From positions 1-64,000 of the forward strand of contig JAGXGH010000140.1 in NCBI GenBank assembly GCA_024636835.1: a stretch of DNA of 64,000 nucleotides. The letters are read 5' to 3'. This stretch comes from Verrucomicrobiales bacterium (GTDB taxonomy: Bacteria; Verrucomicrobiota; Verrucomicrobiia; Verrucomicrobiales; SLCJ01). Numbering within the stretch: position 1 is the first letter of the stretch; every line of letters begins with the position of its first letter. Positions 24,476 through 33,639 of the stretch are shown one piece after another. The translations under genes and the position numbers were made by a program. The notes below the pieces were generated by a model. It did not search any database, was not told the DNA's origin, and saw nothing but the letters and a program-made list of their open reading frames with translations.

Positions 24476-25825
24476 TTAGTAGTAAAGTCCTGCTGCGGTG
24501 ATTACCGCCTCAACTTGAGCAGCCGTATAAGTAGCCCCATCCACAATGTCCACCCCTCCGCCGAGGCATGGGCATCCAGTTAGGATAAGCTGACCTAGGT
24601 CGAGCGCCCCTTGGTCTTTGACCATACCAACCAGAGACTCGTAAAGAGCATCCGTGGTTACCCACGGGGAGTTGCGTAAGTCAAATGCGGCGTATCCGTT
24701 ATACCCCCCGTAGTTTGCGTAAGGGGTAGTTCCTTGGAAGGTGTGCTTGGCGGTCGAATTTTGAATGTAAATCCCATTCATGCTAGAGTTTCCACCCAGC
24801 GCAACAATCACCTCACTAAGGGATAATCCCTTGTTACCCGCAGAGACCAAGCCATCGCCCAAGCTCAATAAACCCGCACCAGTTATGTTCACTTCCGACA
24901 AATTCGTCCGCTGGATATCAGTATTATTACCACCACCACTCAAAGGCATACCGCTCAGGTCTAGCACCCCTGTTAGGTTGGGAATATCTACAAGTCTCAA
25001 AACTTCCAGACCGCTATTCTGAGCTATGTGCGCTGCATTAAGAAACTCCAGATTTAACGCTGATGTTATTGTGAGTGCTGTGAGGCTAGATGTCATAGCC
25101 AAGTCCAGATATACTCCTGCGTAGACATCTAACCGTAGGGTTTCAATATCAGCGGCTGAAGACAGGTCGATGAAGGAAACGTCACTGATGATGATAGAAG
25201 TAATCTTACCCAAAGGTCCCGATCCGGGAACTCCAGCGTTATCTATGCAAGGCCAGATAATCCACTCAGTTGGAGCGAATGGCCTACTATGTGAGACCGC
25301 AGTTTTATTCGTTACAGCGTTATCTCCCGTCGGGGCGTATGCTACGGCGTTGGCAGCCGTTCCATCAGCATTCATCAGCACGCCGATACCAAATGGTACC
25401 CTAGTGGTAATAAGCCGAATATACCCCGCTGGCAGCGTATCCATTAAGAAGTTAAGTCCTCCCTCCTTGTTCCCAGTTCCCAAACTAGGACCGCTACCGT
25501 TTCTAGCTAAAACATGCGGGTCGGGGACAAGATCCGAAACATCAGCAAGCTCCATACTCACAGTCAAGTCCTCACCATCAGCGCCGTCAATCTTGTAACG
25601 CCAGCTTGCTGGTAACGTCACATCCGCAGCAATCGGGTAGTAGGTTTTATTAGGTTCATCGGCTTGAACTACTTCTGTAATACCCACCACCACCCCATCA
25701 GGATAACTGGCGGGGTTTCTCCGCGCAGCGGCATCGGCTACGGTGATTGGCTCAAATCCTGACTTCTTAGGATATCGCGCATCGCCCGCATTCTGAGTGA
25801 GGCCTGGTAAAAATGATGTTGCCAT
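24476..25825 (-). CDS. Tail fibre/receptor-binding protein with leucine-rich-repeat-like solenoid
   Basis: A 449-residue protein from the ATG at 25825. The N-terminus SFLPGLTQNAGDARYPKKSG resembles collar/fibre attachment domains (the GDARYPKK-type segment). The middle (about 245-400) has repeating L-x-L strands and N/S turns such as SLTALTITSALNLEFLNA and LEVLRLVDIPNLTGVLDL, typical of LRR-like beta-solenoids. The C-terminus contains LILTGCPCLGG and an AAQVEAVITAAG helix. LRR solenoids are protein-protein contact surfaces and fit receptor binding. It is the first gene of the minus-strand fibre block. Confidence 0.75.
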   Translation of the reverse strand: MATSFLPGLTQNAGDARYPKKSGFEPITVADAAARRNPASYPDGVVVGITEVVQADEPNKTYYPIAADVTLPASWRYKIDGADGEDLTVSMELADVSDLVPDPHVLARNGSGPSLGTGNKEGGLNFLMDTLPAGYIRLITTRVPFGIGVLMNADGTAANAVAYAPTGDNAVTNKTAVSHSRPFAPTEWIIWPCIDNAGVPGSGPLGKITSIIISDVSFIDLSSAADIETLRLDVYAGVYLDLAMTSSLTALTITSALNLEFLNAAHIAQNSGLEVLRLVDIPNLTGVLDLSGMPLSGGGNNTDIQRTNLSEVNITGAGLLSLGDGLVSAGNKGLSLSEVIVALGGNSSMNGIYIQNSTAKHTFQGTTPYANYGGYNGYAAFDLRNSPWVTTDALYESLVGMVKDQGALDLGQLILTGCPCLGGGVDIVDGATYTAAQVEAVITAAGLYY

Positions 25826-25858
25826 AATACCGCGATGATTCATCAATGAACGAAAAAC

Positions 25859-25885
25859 GTCAAATGTTTTATATCGTCAAACAAT
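25859..25885. promoter_or_regulatory. Tandem GTCAA element in divergent promoter region
   Basis: GTCAAATGTTTTATATC followed by GTCAAACAAT repeats the 17-base-spaced element seen at 17164 and 36342. It lies between the divergent fibre (minus) and tail-protein (plus) genes. Confidence 0.6.
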
Positions 25886-25910
25886 ACGACTTGAACTAAA
25901 TTCTCACATC

Positions 25911-28106
25911 ATGGATGACACCATTACTTTCTCAGGATCCTCGCTCTCCGCTATCGGGGCGACACGATACACAAGCAACCGCCGTTACGATCCCGCGCCT
26001 CCGGAGATCCCCGAACGGATCATTGAGACGCATACCCTTGTCGTCAAGTTGCTTGACGGATCCGCAGACGGCATCAATCACAAGCTGAACTTACTGCGCT
26101 CGATCTTCGCCAAGCAGTCTGGATTGCTTGAGGTTGGCAACCAAGATGGCCACGCCATCAATAAGCATTGCCGCATCCTCTCCGACGATATTGGCGATGT
26201 GATCACACGCGGGAAAACAGAAGTCACCATCACACTGGAGTCCGATGCGGCCATCACCCACGAGGAAGGGAAATCACTTCTCGCCTCGATCAAACCAGAC
26301 GGCCACGCTAAGATCAATCTCAGCAACGTGCGGGATCTCGCCGAGTCCACAAGATGCGAACACCCCGCAGAAAACACCGGAGCAAGAACGCGCAGCATCA
26401 ACGCAATATCCTTCACCGCCCGCGTCTTCTCCCCTGCCTACGATCTGACGGCCGCGCAGAAACTCACCGCGATCAATGAGCGCAAAGCCTACCTCGAAAA
26501 CATCAACTCGAAAGGCGGGCAGTTGGAGATCCACGGAGAGAGCCGCAGGATCATCATCGATCAGCTGGACTTCAAAGCCGAAGCCTCCGGCCGATGGCTG
26601 GAAGTTTCCTTCTCCGGCCACCGCGTCACCTATCCGGATGACTCAAGCGCCACCGCCGTTTACCGCGCATCCACCTCCCAAGACTGCACCACCGGAAAAA
26701 TAAACCTAACCATCTCCGGAGAGATCACGGCCGCCACCAAGGAAGCCGCCGACGCCCGCATCGATAGCATCATTGCCTCATGGGAAGAGAAGGGATACTC
26801 CACCGTCAGCAAGTCACCAGACAATCAATATGTGGAAGGTGCCGATGCGCCTGAGTCGGAATGGTTGACCAGTTCATTCAGCGTATCCATGGAGCGCCAA
26901 GCACCGGGATTCATCGGCTTTGAATTGACCGTCACCACCAGCACAAGGCCACAAGACGGCCGCCGCACCATCTCCTACCGTGGCACCGTCCACGCGGAAA
27001 CCTCCGCGCAAGCCATCGAGAAAGCCCGCGAGCTCGGCAAGAACAAACACGCCTTCCCCTCGATAGAAGAAGAGTCGATTGAAACCGCTACCGATTGCAG
27101 TGGTGTGGCAAAGTTTCAGCAATGCACGTTCTCCTACGAGTATGACACCAATGACGAATCATCCACGATCACCAGCGCAAACATCAAGCTGACTACCGAC
27201 CGCCCGACATTCGGCGACTGGACGGCTCAAGCATCCGGCACCATCAACGCAGCCACCGCAGCGGCCGCCATCAACTTCGCTCGATCTTTGATACCTACAG
27301 GATGCCTCATCAGGGAAGACAACATCAGTGAATCCAGAAAGATCCAGCGCGGAGCATCAGGGCTCGGTGCAGAAACTTCCGAATTCGTCAGCATCGACTT
27401 TTCATTCACCACTCTGATCCCTCACGAAAACACAGCCGCGCAATACACGGTGAGCTTCGTACCTGACTACGAAAAGTTCACCGGAACCACCACCTACTCA
27501 GGATCCATTTGGGCACCCACCGAAGCGGCCGCCAGAGCAGCCATTCGCCAGCTAGGAACATCCAGCGTCATCTCCCTCTATGGCAGCCGCAGCGGAGGGG
27601 ATCCCATTCCCATCAGCGAGCAGTCCACCGTAGCCAGAGAGATCATCGTCAGCGAAGGATCCTCGGCCTGTTTCACGCGACTCGACTTCACCGTTTCCTA
27701 TGAGGCCGATCTATCCGGCACACCTGGTTACGATATCATCGATGCCGAATGGACACTGGAAAGAATCCCGCAGATCGCCAGAGCCGTGATCGATGAGATC
27801 CCCTATGGATCACCATACGCACAACTCGGCGTAGCGACCACTGTAGGCCGTCTTGTCGCCACAGGCTCTATCACCGCCCGACAGCTGCAAACAGCCCGCC
27901 AATGGGCGCACAGCCGCGAACAATACGCAGCTTCGTTCAATGGCTACTCAGGCATCCAAACCGAACCACCGAGGGAATCATCCACGCAAAGCTACAGCAA
28001 GCGCAAGGCGACAAACACTCGCACATTCCGTTTCGATTTCAGCTACCCTTACGACTACATTGCCGGACTCAGCGGCCTATGGCCTCAAAATCTAACACCT
28101 GACTAA
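25911..28106 (+). CDS. Large tail protein with tandem repeated domains
   Basis: A 731-residue protein. It begins with a beta-sandwich-like domain (HTLVVKLLDGSADGINHKL, then LLEVGNQDGHAINKHCRI). The rest is built of about five units of 90-100 residues, each with a G-x-I-x-A-x-T strand followed by an Ala-rich helix (for example ISGEITAATKEAADAR, YRGTVHAETSAQAIEKAR, ASGTINAATAAAAINFAR). Such repeats suggest a rod or a hub decorated around the tail tip. It is the only plus-strand gene between the fibre and head blocks, perhaps a distal tail or baseplate-hub component. Confidence 0.7.
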   Translation: MDDTITFSGSSLSAIGATRYTSNRRYDPAPPEIPERIIETHTLVVKLLDGSADGINHKLNLLRSIFAKQSGLLEVGNQDGHAINKHCRILSDDIGDVITRGKTEVTITLESDAAITHEEGKSLLASIKPDGHAKINLSNVRDLAESTRCEHPAENTGARTRSINAISFTARVFSPAYDLTAAQKLTAINERKAYLENINSKGGQLEIHGESRRIIIDQLDFKAEASGRWLEVSFSGHRVTYPDDSSATAVYRASTSQDCTTGKINLTISGEITAATKEAADARIDSIIASWEEKGYSTVSKSPDNQYVEGADAPESEWLTSSFSVSMERQAPGFIGFELTVTTSTRPQDGRRTISYRGTVHAETSAQAIEKARELGKNKHAFPSIEEESIETATDCSGVAKFQQCTFSYEYDTNDESSTITSANIKLTTDRPTFGDWTAQASGTINAATAAAAINFARSLIPTGCLIREDNISESRKIQRGASGLGAETSEFVSIDFSFTTLIPHENTAAQYTVSFVPDYEKFTGTTTYSGSIWAPTEAAARAAIRQLGTSSVISLYGSRSGGDPIPISEQSTVAREIIVSEGSSACFTRLDFTVSYEADLSGTPGYDIIDAEWTLERIPQIARAVIDEIPYGSPYAQLGVATTVGRLVATGSITARQLQTARQWAHSREQYAASFNGYSGIQTEPPRESSTQSYSKRKATNTRTFRFDFSYPYDYIAGLSGLWPQNLTPD

Positions 28107-28130
28107 GCAATAAGTTCTATAGTTATACTG

Positions 28131-28472
28131 TCAGTCCCACTCCACATCAGGCAACGGCACCGTCTTACCCGCCAGATCGTGAGTGCAGTCCGTGAGAAAA
28201 TTAACCTCTCCATCCGTAACAAACGAATGGCATACCCGTTCCATTTTCCGCCCCATGCGTGTGCGGATACTCGGCCGTATCGTCGGCCGTTCCGTATCTT
28301 TATTCCATCTCCAGCATGGCTCTTTGAGTTTGGCATTGTCCTTATGCTCAACCGGAAGCACTAAGCTACCTGTCTCTCCTGGCATCTCAAGGTAGATACG
28401 AGTAGCCTCTTCCGGCTGGCAGACAATAAGCCTACCAGTGGAAGGCTCTGAACACAAAGGGACAGCCCGCAT
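28131..28472 (-). CDS. DUF6527-type conserved phage protein
   Basis: A 113-residue protein from the ATG at 28472, which overlaps the upstream TGA (TGATG). The C-terminal half WRWNKDTERPTIRPSI, CHSFVTDGEVNFLTDCTH and LAGKTVPLPDVEWD matches a small phage family with the RPTxxPS and CHSFVTDG..H.LAGxTVxLP pattern. Many databases carry it as DUF6527. Function is unknown. It is the end of a two-gene unit convergent with the large tail protein. Confidence 0.6.
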   Translation of the reverse strand: MRAVPLCSEPSTGRLIVCQPEEATRIYLEMPGETGSLVLPVEHKDNAKLKEPCWRWNKDTERPTIRPSIRTRMGRKMERVCHSFVTDGEVNFLTDCTHDLAGKTVPLPDVEWD

Positions 28473-28816
28473 CAGTCTTCGGATGGATCCGGAAACGAAT
28501 GCCAACGCACAGGCTTCCACTTGAGAGGCTGGTTGCGGTTGTCACGCCAGATATCATCCGCACCGAGACTCGCAAGGGCATGACCCTTATCGATGGATTC
28601 CACATGAACCATGCGCTGACGCTTCGGAGGATCGCTTTCGATATCACGCCAGCCATCAAGACGAGGCGATACCGTCTTCACGGCCTCGGCAACACTCTCC
28701 ACCTCGGAAGGGATATTGTTCACAGAATCCACCGGATCTACAGATTCAACAGGATCCACAGCTGAAACATCAGCCTTGCTGTTTGTTTGAGAATTTGAAA
28801 CACGTTTTCTAGCCAT
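28472..28816 (-). CDS. Small phage protein with Val-Asp-Pro repeats and DUF551-like end
   Basis: A 114-residue protein. The N-terminal half is low complexity (VDPVESVDPVDSVNN). The C-terminal half has GWRDIESDPPKRQRMVHVES and ends WKPVRWHSFPDP, resembling the WxxIExxPP start of DUF551-type phage proteins. Function unknown. The next gene downstream is coupled through TGATG. A GTCAAGCAAGTTTAC element lies 31 bases upstream of its start. Confidence 0.55.
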   Translation of the reverse strand: MARKRVSNSQTNSKADVSAVDPVESVDPVDSVNNIPSEVESVAEAVKTVSPRLDGWRDIESDPPKRQRMVHVESIDKGHALASLGADDIWRDNRNQPLKWKPVRWHSFPDPSED

Positions 28817-28846
28817 GCCGAATCTTCCAACATCTCATAACGAATC

Positions 28847-28861
28847 GTCAAGCAAGTTTAC
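28847..28861 (-). promoter_or_regulatory. GTCAA palindrome upstream of the 28472-28816 gene
   Basis: GTCAAGCAAGTTTAC is a one-base variant of the 15-bp GTCAA-N5-TTGAC palindrome. It lies about 31 bases upstream of the 28816 start. Confidence 0.5.
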
Positions 28862-28931
28862 TTACCCAACGTAAAAAGCCGCCGCCCCTTTCGGAACGAC
28901 GACTTCTTCACCCATTACAATACACAATCGA

Positions 28932-29789
28932 TTAGGCAGCTTTATCGGCAAGGAAAACAAAGAGCGCCTGATACATACCACTGGAGCTACCGATAACCTC
29001 TTCCTCTCCATCGCCGCGAGGCAATGTCAAGGCAGGGCGGTAGCCAGTGTAGATCCAACGCTCAAGAAGTTCTTCACCTTCTTTCACAGCATCGACACGA
29101 ACATCAACGTCTTGACCGTGGTAACGAGCAAGACCGCTAACGTAGGTCTTATACTTGTAGGAGATATCGAGAGTAGGTGCTTCGCCACGGCCTTTCTTGG
29201 TGAAGGCATTGGAATCGTAGCCGCAAGCGATAGCCACGGTAGGATTACCTTTCGGCGCACCGTTGATTTCAGTCTTACAACCGACGCCAACCCACGCAGC
29301 AGCATCCGGCGTAGACCAGATCTCAAGAGAGATACCAGGTTTGGCATTGGCAACAGTATCAACACTGTCAATCGACTTGACCTTCTTGGTTTCGTTACCA
29401 ACACCATCAGGAGTGAAATCATCAGAAAGGCCGAGAGGAACAGCCGTTCCAGTATCACCCTCCCAAGCAGGGATCGTGAGCGTGGCGGTAGCCGTATCCG
29501 CAGTATCATCATCAAGAGTCACTCCGAGAGTGACAGTGATGGCAAGACCATTATACGACTGTGTGCTATCCTTGACGCGGAGGACAAGATCCTCACCAGC
29601 AACGAGCAACGCGGCGGCAGCGTTAAGCTTGAGCGTTCCAGTATTGGCGGCGGTTGTTCCACCAACCAAAACATCCGCTTGCCGTTGAAGCTTGATATTG
29701 GAAAGGTAGACGTTAGTATCCGCACCAAACTCAGGTTTAAGCGCGGTGGCGAGTTGTTCGGCGGTCAAGGCCGCTGGCTTCATTTTCAT
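28932..29789 (-). CDS. Putative major tail tube protein
   Basis: A 285-residue protein, beta-rich, with no Cys cluster or TM. It has repeated Ala/Thr/Gly-rich strands (LVGGTTAANTGTLKLNAAA), a compact C-terminal part with PTLDISYKYKTYVSGL and an end of small hydrophobics. Size, position next to the capsid gene and the Ig-like middle suit a tail tube or tube-associated protein. The evidence is positional rather than by signature. Confidence 0.6.
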   Translation of the reverse strand: MKMKPAALTAEQLATALKPEFGADTNVYLSNIKLQRQADVLVGGTTAANTGTLKLNAAAALLVAGEDLVLRVKDSTQSYNGLAITVTLGVTLDDDTADTATATLTIPAWEGDTGTAVPLGLSDDFTPDGVGNETKKVKSIDSVDTVANAKPGISLEIWSTPDAAAWVGVGCKTEINGAPKGNPTVAIACGYDSNAFTKKGRGEAPTLDISYKYKTYVSGLARYHGQDVDVRVDAVKEGEELLERWIYTGYRPALTLPRGDGEEEVIGSSSGMYQALFVFLADKAA

Positions 29790-29831
29790 GGTATCAGTAG
29801 GGATCGATTGGTTGAGCTTTCAAAAGGTTTT

Positions 29832-29875
29832 GCTCTCCCCTATCCGCGTAGCTGCTACGCAGAATCAGGGAGAGC
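29832..29875. other. Intergenic stem-loop between capsid and tail-tube genes
   Basis: GCTCTCCC (29832-29839) pairs with GGGAGAGC (29868-29875), and an inner GCGTAG/CTACGC hairpin (29846-29860) sits in the loop. No U-run follows in the direction of transcription (minus). It may be an RNA processing or stability structure that sets capsid versus tube mRNA levels. Confidence 0.5.
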
Positions 29876-29897
29876 TTTATCGCTATGCGGTAACTGC

Positions 29898-31190
29898 TTA
29901 CGCTGGTGTGCGGTAACGGACACCAATGAGATGCGGACGGTGATGACGGCTGGTAGCAGCACCAACAACCTTGGTCATCGCGACGGCCTCGGAGTTGTTG
30001 ATCTTGCGATCAAAGGAATCATCAAGGAGCGTTTGATCCAGCGATGGCTTCTGGTAGAACTCACCAACAGGCTTGTTGGTTTGCACGTAAGCCATGCCGT
30101 CATTTGGATCCAAGGTGTTGTCGCCGATCACGCGCCATGTCTGGCCGCCATAGTTGACAGGAACACCACCGTTGAAGATCTGACGAGTCACCTCGTTATC
30201 GTTCACGTCGATGGTAGCGATCTCGTCAAGGAATCCAGTGGTATCACTGGATGGCACGATGATCGTCTGTGCCATGATATCACCATCAGGGAAAGCGCCG
30301 GAGCCCCAATCATGCTGATACTTAACAATGGCCTTGAACACATCCAAGCGCAGCTTGGTAGTCGTGCTGTTACCATCAAGGGTAAGCAAGTTACCAGCAG
30401 GGAAGTTGGCGGTATTGACGCGGCTGTGAGCGTGATAGTCACGGCTTACCATTGCGCCAGTTGTCTGGAACGCAGCGGTAAGCATGGAGTTTGGAGTGCC
30501 AACCAAAATGTATTGGGCGAGCATCGCATCAACCTGTGCCGCAAGATCGCGAGCCAGATCAACCTGCACCAAGGCCGCATCACGAACATCGAATCCCTTA
30601 TCGAGATCGAAGAGAGGATACTCGTAAACGTCGGTAGCAAGAACCAACATACGAACAGGCTCGGCGGTGAACTCTTTCACCGCACGAACACGATCCGCCT
30701 TGCCGTCGATACCAATGATGGAGACCCCGATCTCCTGGTTGGTTTCGTTGATGACCTCGGCACGATCATTGTGGTTCAAGGTGTGAACACGGAAGAAAGG
30801 AAGCCAGTTGGATGTGGCCAGCACGATGTTGGTGGTCATCTCGGCAACCACTTCCTTGAAAGCGGTGACAGCATCCTTGTCCTTTGCACGAATGGCCTCA
30901 ACCATGTCAGCGCGGGCTTGGATGTAATCTTCGCTTTGAAGATCCTCGGCAAGACCTGTGAAATAACCATGAAGGCGCTTACCCTCTTCACCGATCCAAC
31001 GGCGGCGGCCAGCATCAGCAAAGCCGAGGTTCATGTCCACCGCGTTACCACGGAAGACGACGCTTGCGGTTTCAAAGGGAATCTTGCCCTTCATACCACG
31101 GGATCCGCTCATGATCCGCAGGTTCTTTACAGCGGCGGCGTTACGACGGGCGGAGATATTCTTTACCGCCGATTTTCTTGGAGTTGTCAT
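29898..31190 (-). CDS. Major capsid protein (HK97-fold type, putative)
   Basis: A 430-residue protein. It lies downstream of scaffold-like and protease-like genes on the same strand, the canonical place for the major capsid protein. Segments such as RAEVINETNQEIGVSIIG, VQVDLARDLAAQVDAMLAQYIL and MAQTIIVPSSDTTGFLDEIA resemble the spine helix and A-domain of HK97-fold capsids. A basic 40-residue N-terminus may be a cleaved delta-like or arm segment. The antisense strand has a long spurious ORF here. The start follows an A-rich leader (TTCAATAAA). Confidence 0.75.
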   Translation of the reverse strand: MTTPRKSAVKNISARRNAAAVKNLRIMSGSRGMKGKIPFETASVVFRGNAVDMNLGFADAGRRRWIGEEGKRLHGYFTGLAEDLQSEDYIQARADMVEAIRAKDKDAVTAFKEVVAEMTTNIVLATSNWLPFFRVHTLNHNDRAEVINETNQEIGVSIIGIDGKADRVRAVKEFTAEPVRMLVLATDVYEYPLFDLDKGFDVRDAALVQVDLARDLAAQVDAMLAQYILVGTPNSMLTAAFQTTGAMVSRDYHAHSRVNTANFPAGNLLTLDGNSTTTKLRLDVFKAIVKYQHDWGSGAFPDGDIMAQTIIVPSSDTTGFLDEIATIDVNDNEVTRQIFNGGVPVNYGGQTWRVIGDNTLDPNDGMAYVQTNKPVGEFYQKPSLDQTLLDDSFDRKINNSEAVAMTKVVGAATSRHHRPHLIGVRYRTPA

Positions 31191-31251
31191 TTTATTGAAT
31201 CAGTTGGATTTTTTTTGATGGTTGGTTTTTTACTTCGGCGGTCGGGAAAAA

Positions 31252-31752
31252 TTACTGAGCGACCTCGATAAGAAATCGCTCGCCGTTGGCGGTGGTGACA
31301 GGTGCTTTGATTTGACGCAACCATCCAGCAAGCTCTTGGCTGGCCGGAGTGTTACGAATTGCCCACTTACCCGCGAGGGTGGTAAGCTCGGTATCGAGAG
31401 GAGTCGCTCCATCCAGAAGACGTGTGGCGGTATCCTTGTCAACAAGAGCAGGACCCTCTACCTCCATGCGGCGAGGGCGGATTGCGGTGGATGCCTCGCC
31501 AACGATTACAGGCGGACGGAAGTTGGTCACGTTGCGATCTTCACGAAGATGATCTTTATCCGCAGCTGCCACAGCAGCGCGTTGAAGAACGTGAGCGCGA
31601 ACTCCATCGGCAAGAATCAACTCACGTTGATCTTCGTCGGCAGGATCGCCATTGAGTGCGACACAGATACCTTCCGGCTGTGCTGTATTCAACAGGCCAG
31701 TAATGGTTTTCGAGTCGTCGGCATCGAGGATTTGATAGTCAGCGTTCTTCAT
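31252..31752 (-). CDS. Hypothetical head-associated protein
   Basis: A 166-residue protein in the head block between the scaffold-like gene and the capsid gene. It has an acidic N-terminus, a basic middle and an Ala/Leu-rich helical second half. No motif. A decoration or minor capsid role fits the position. Confidence 0.5.
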   Translation of the reverse strand: MKNADYQILDADDSKTITGLLNTAQPEGICVALNGDPADEDQRELILADGVRAHVLQRAAVAAADKDHLREDRNVTNFRPPVIVGEASTAIRPRRMEVEGPALVDKDTATRLLDGATPLDTELTTLAGKWAIRNTPASQELAGWLRQIKAPVTTANGERFLIEVAQ

Positions 31753-31821
31753 CGGATTAAGTCAGTTGGAATTTTTTTGATTCGGTTTCAGTTGTTGTTT
31801 TCGGAGCTTTCTATGATCCGA

Positions 31822-32547
31822 TTAGATGGCGGAGACTGTGCGTTTCTTCGGAGCGGCGGTGTTATCCGGAGCAGGAACGTGAGCGGCAGTCCTGCGAGCG
31901 TTCACCTTGTTAGGATCAGCGGAAGGAGTAATGATGGACTTGAACGCCTCAAGCTTGGAGGTGAAGTCTTTGTCGCCAGCTTCACCGAAGCCAACGCCAG
32001 CAAGAACCTTGAATGCCTTCTCATGGGCTTCGACAGTAAGGCCAGCTTCATTCACGGTAGCCAAGCGAGACTTCATAGCCGCGATGGTCGTAAGGTAGTT
32101 GTCTTCACCGAGAACTTCATCGGTAAGGAATCCAGCAGCCACTTCACCGACAGCCTCAACAGCTTCGGCACGACGGCCAGCGATTTGATCAGCGACGGCC
32201 TGTGCATCAGCAACAGCTTGATTGGCTTCATTGCGGCCAGTCTCCTTAGCCGTATCAAGCATCGCGTCGTGCTCTTCCTTCTTAACGAAGAGCCCGTTCT
32301 CAAGACCATCGGCAACGGCAGCTTCGCTTGCCTGATTAGTAAGGTCGGTAAGAAGCTGGTCAACATTCTCAAACCGAGCAGCGAGATCTTCAACCTCGCC
32401 TCTCATGTATTGCATACAACGGAGAGCGGAAAGAACTTGCTCGCCACCTTCGATTTGCTCCAAAGGAGGGAGAGTGGAAAGAGCGGTGTTAGCGCGTTCA
32501 CGCAATGCTTTGATAGCAGCTTCAACTTTAGCGAGGAAATCCTTCAT
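31822..32547 (-). CDS. Putative scaffold protein
   Basis: A 241-residue protein, strongly helical, rich in Ala, Glu, Leu and Lys, with almost no aromatic residues. It starts with DFLAKVEAAIKALRERANT and ends with a basic low-complexity tail (NARRTAAH...APKKRTV). This helical middle plus basic C-terminus is common in capsid scaffolds, whose tail contacts the capsid. It lies between protease-like and capsid genes. Leader is A/C-rich. Confidence 0.62.
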   Translation of the reverse strand: MKDFLAKVEAAIKALRERANTALSTLPPLEQIEGGEQVLSALRCMQYMRGEVEDLAARFENVDQLLTDLTNQASEAAVADGLENGLFVKKEEHDAMLDTAKETGRNEANQAVADAQAVADQIAGRRAEAVEAVGEVAAGFLTDEVLGEDNYLTTIAAMKSRLATVNEAGLTVEAHEKAFKVLAGVGFGEAGDKDFTSKLEAFKSIITPSADPNKVNARRTAAHVPAPDNTAAPKKRTVSAI

Positions 32548-32656
32548 GGTGTTTGTAAGTGTTGTTTGTTTTAATCTGTGAAACAGTTGTGATCTCCTGT
32601 TTCCTCTCTCTCATGTTCTTGGTCAATAGAAAATAATCAGTTTTTCTAAAGTTTTT

Positions 32657-33628
32657 TTATTTGGCTGTGCGGTAGACGCTATCAGCGTGGCGAAGAACGT
32701 GAACAGGCTTGCCGTTCAAAGCGATCTCAAGCACAGGGTTTTCTTCCGTGGCTGTCAGGCGGCAACGATGCTTCTCATGCTCGCCGGAAAAGTAAACTTG
32801 CTTGACGATTCCGCCACCACTATCGCCCATCAAGATCTTCTTCCACTTCACCGGAATACCAGGCAGGAACATCGATGCCGCCGCGCTCGCCCGCGATACC
32901 ACAAGGTCATCACGATCCATCGACTCGGCTCGCATCGTCTCGATACCAGCAGTCAACTCTGCGGGGTTGGTAGTCAGCGCAAGACCTGGGAATAAGACAG
33001 GATTACCATCCCCACCAAAACAAAAGACGCTAGGCTTTCCTTCCACCTGACCCATCACCATCTTTCCAGATTTAGGATCCAGCAACACAGCGCCATCGAT
33101 CTCATTCAGCGCAGCTACACGCTTCTCAGAAGGCACAAAGATACCCGACTCGCCTCGCGTGGTTTCCGTCTCAACGGACACACTCCATTGCTGACGAGCT
33201 GCACCCATCTCACCGAGAAGCTTTGGCATTCCTTGAGCCAACTTGAACAGAGCCATCAGCACCGTGATGTATGGCGCATCAGATTCACTATCACCAATCT
33301 GCCATCCACCTTCCGGCGTCTCAGGATATGCCACACCTACAATAGCTCCGGCGAAATTGTCCGTCGCCGAAGTCTGGTATGCCTTCATCTTGTGATTGAA
33401 GTTGATATGCTTATGCAGCAAGCGGCCGTGACTTTTCGCCAATGTCTCAGGATGGAAACCGGAATGATATCCACTCGCCGAATCCGGCTGGCTGAAATTT
33501 GGCAGCGCGTGGCAAAAATGCGCCACACCATAGGCTGTAAATTTATCCGGCTGTAAATCACCGAACGGAGTAGACTCACCACCAGCGGCAAGCATACGAA
33601 CTTTAGAAGTAGGGAAAAATCGTTTCAT
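32657..33628 (-). CDS. Putative head maturation protease
   Basis: A 323-residue protein. Residues about 68-95 (HGRLLHKHINFNHKMKAYQ, then DNFAGAIVGVAYPE) recall the active-site His region of prohead proteases, where an N-x-N-H or NxDH precedes a G-x-V strand. WSVSVETE (about 147-154) could contain the nucleophile Ser. These residues were read by eye and no Asp/Glu partner is assigned. Position between portal and scaffold agrees. It might instead be a minor head protein. Confidence 0.55.
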   Translation of the reverse strand: MKRFFPTSKVRMLAAGGESTPFGDLQPDKFTAYGVAHFCHALPNFSQPDSASGYHSGFHPETLAKSHGRLLHKHINFNHKMKAYQTSATDNFAGAIVGVAYPETPEGGWQIGDSESDAPYITVLMALFKLAQGMPKLLGEMGAARQQWSVSVETETTRGESGIFVPSEKRVAALNEIDGAVLLDPKSGKMVMGQVEGKPSVFCFGGDGNPVLFPGLALTTNPAELTAGIETMRAESMDRDDLVVSRASAAASMFLPGIPVKWKKILMGDSGGGIVKQVYFSGEHEKHRCRLTATEENPVLEIALNGKPVHVLRHADSVYRTAK

Positions 33629-33639
33629 CGTTTTATCTG

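Noticed and set aside
29112-31271. 719-residue open frame on the plus strand over the tail-tube and capsid genes
   Set aside because: It is antisense to two genes that fit the head block in order and length. The translation lacks sensible domains and arises from codon bias on the other strand.
31222-32574. 450-residue plus-strand open frame
   Set aside because: It is antisense to the head-associated and scaffold-like genes and overlaps their ends; the composition is not protein-like.
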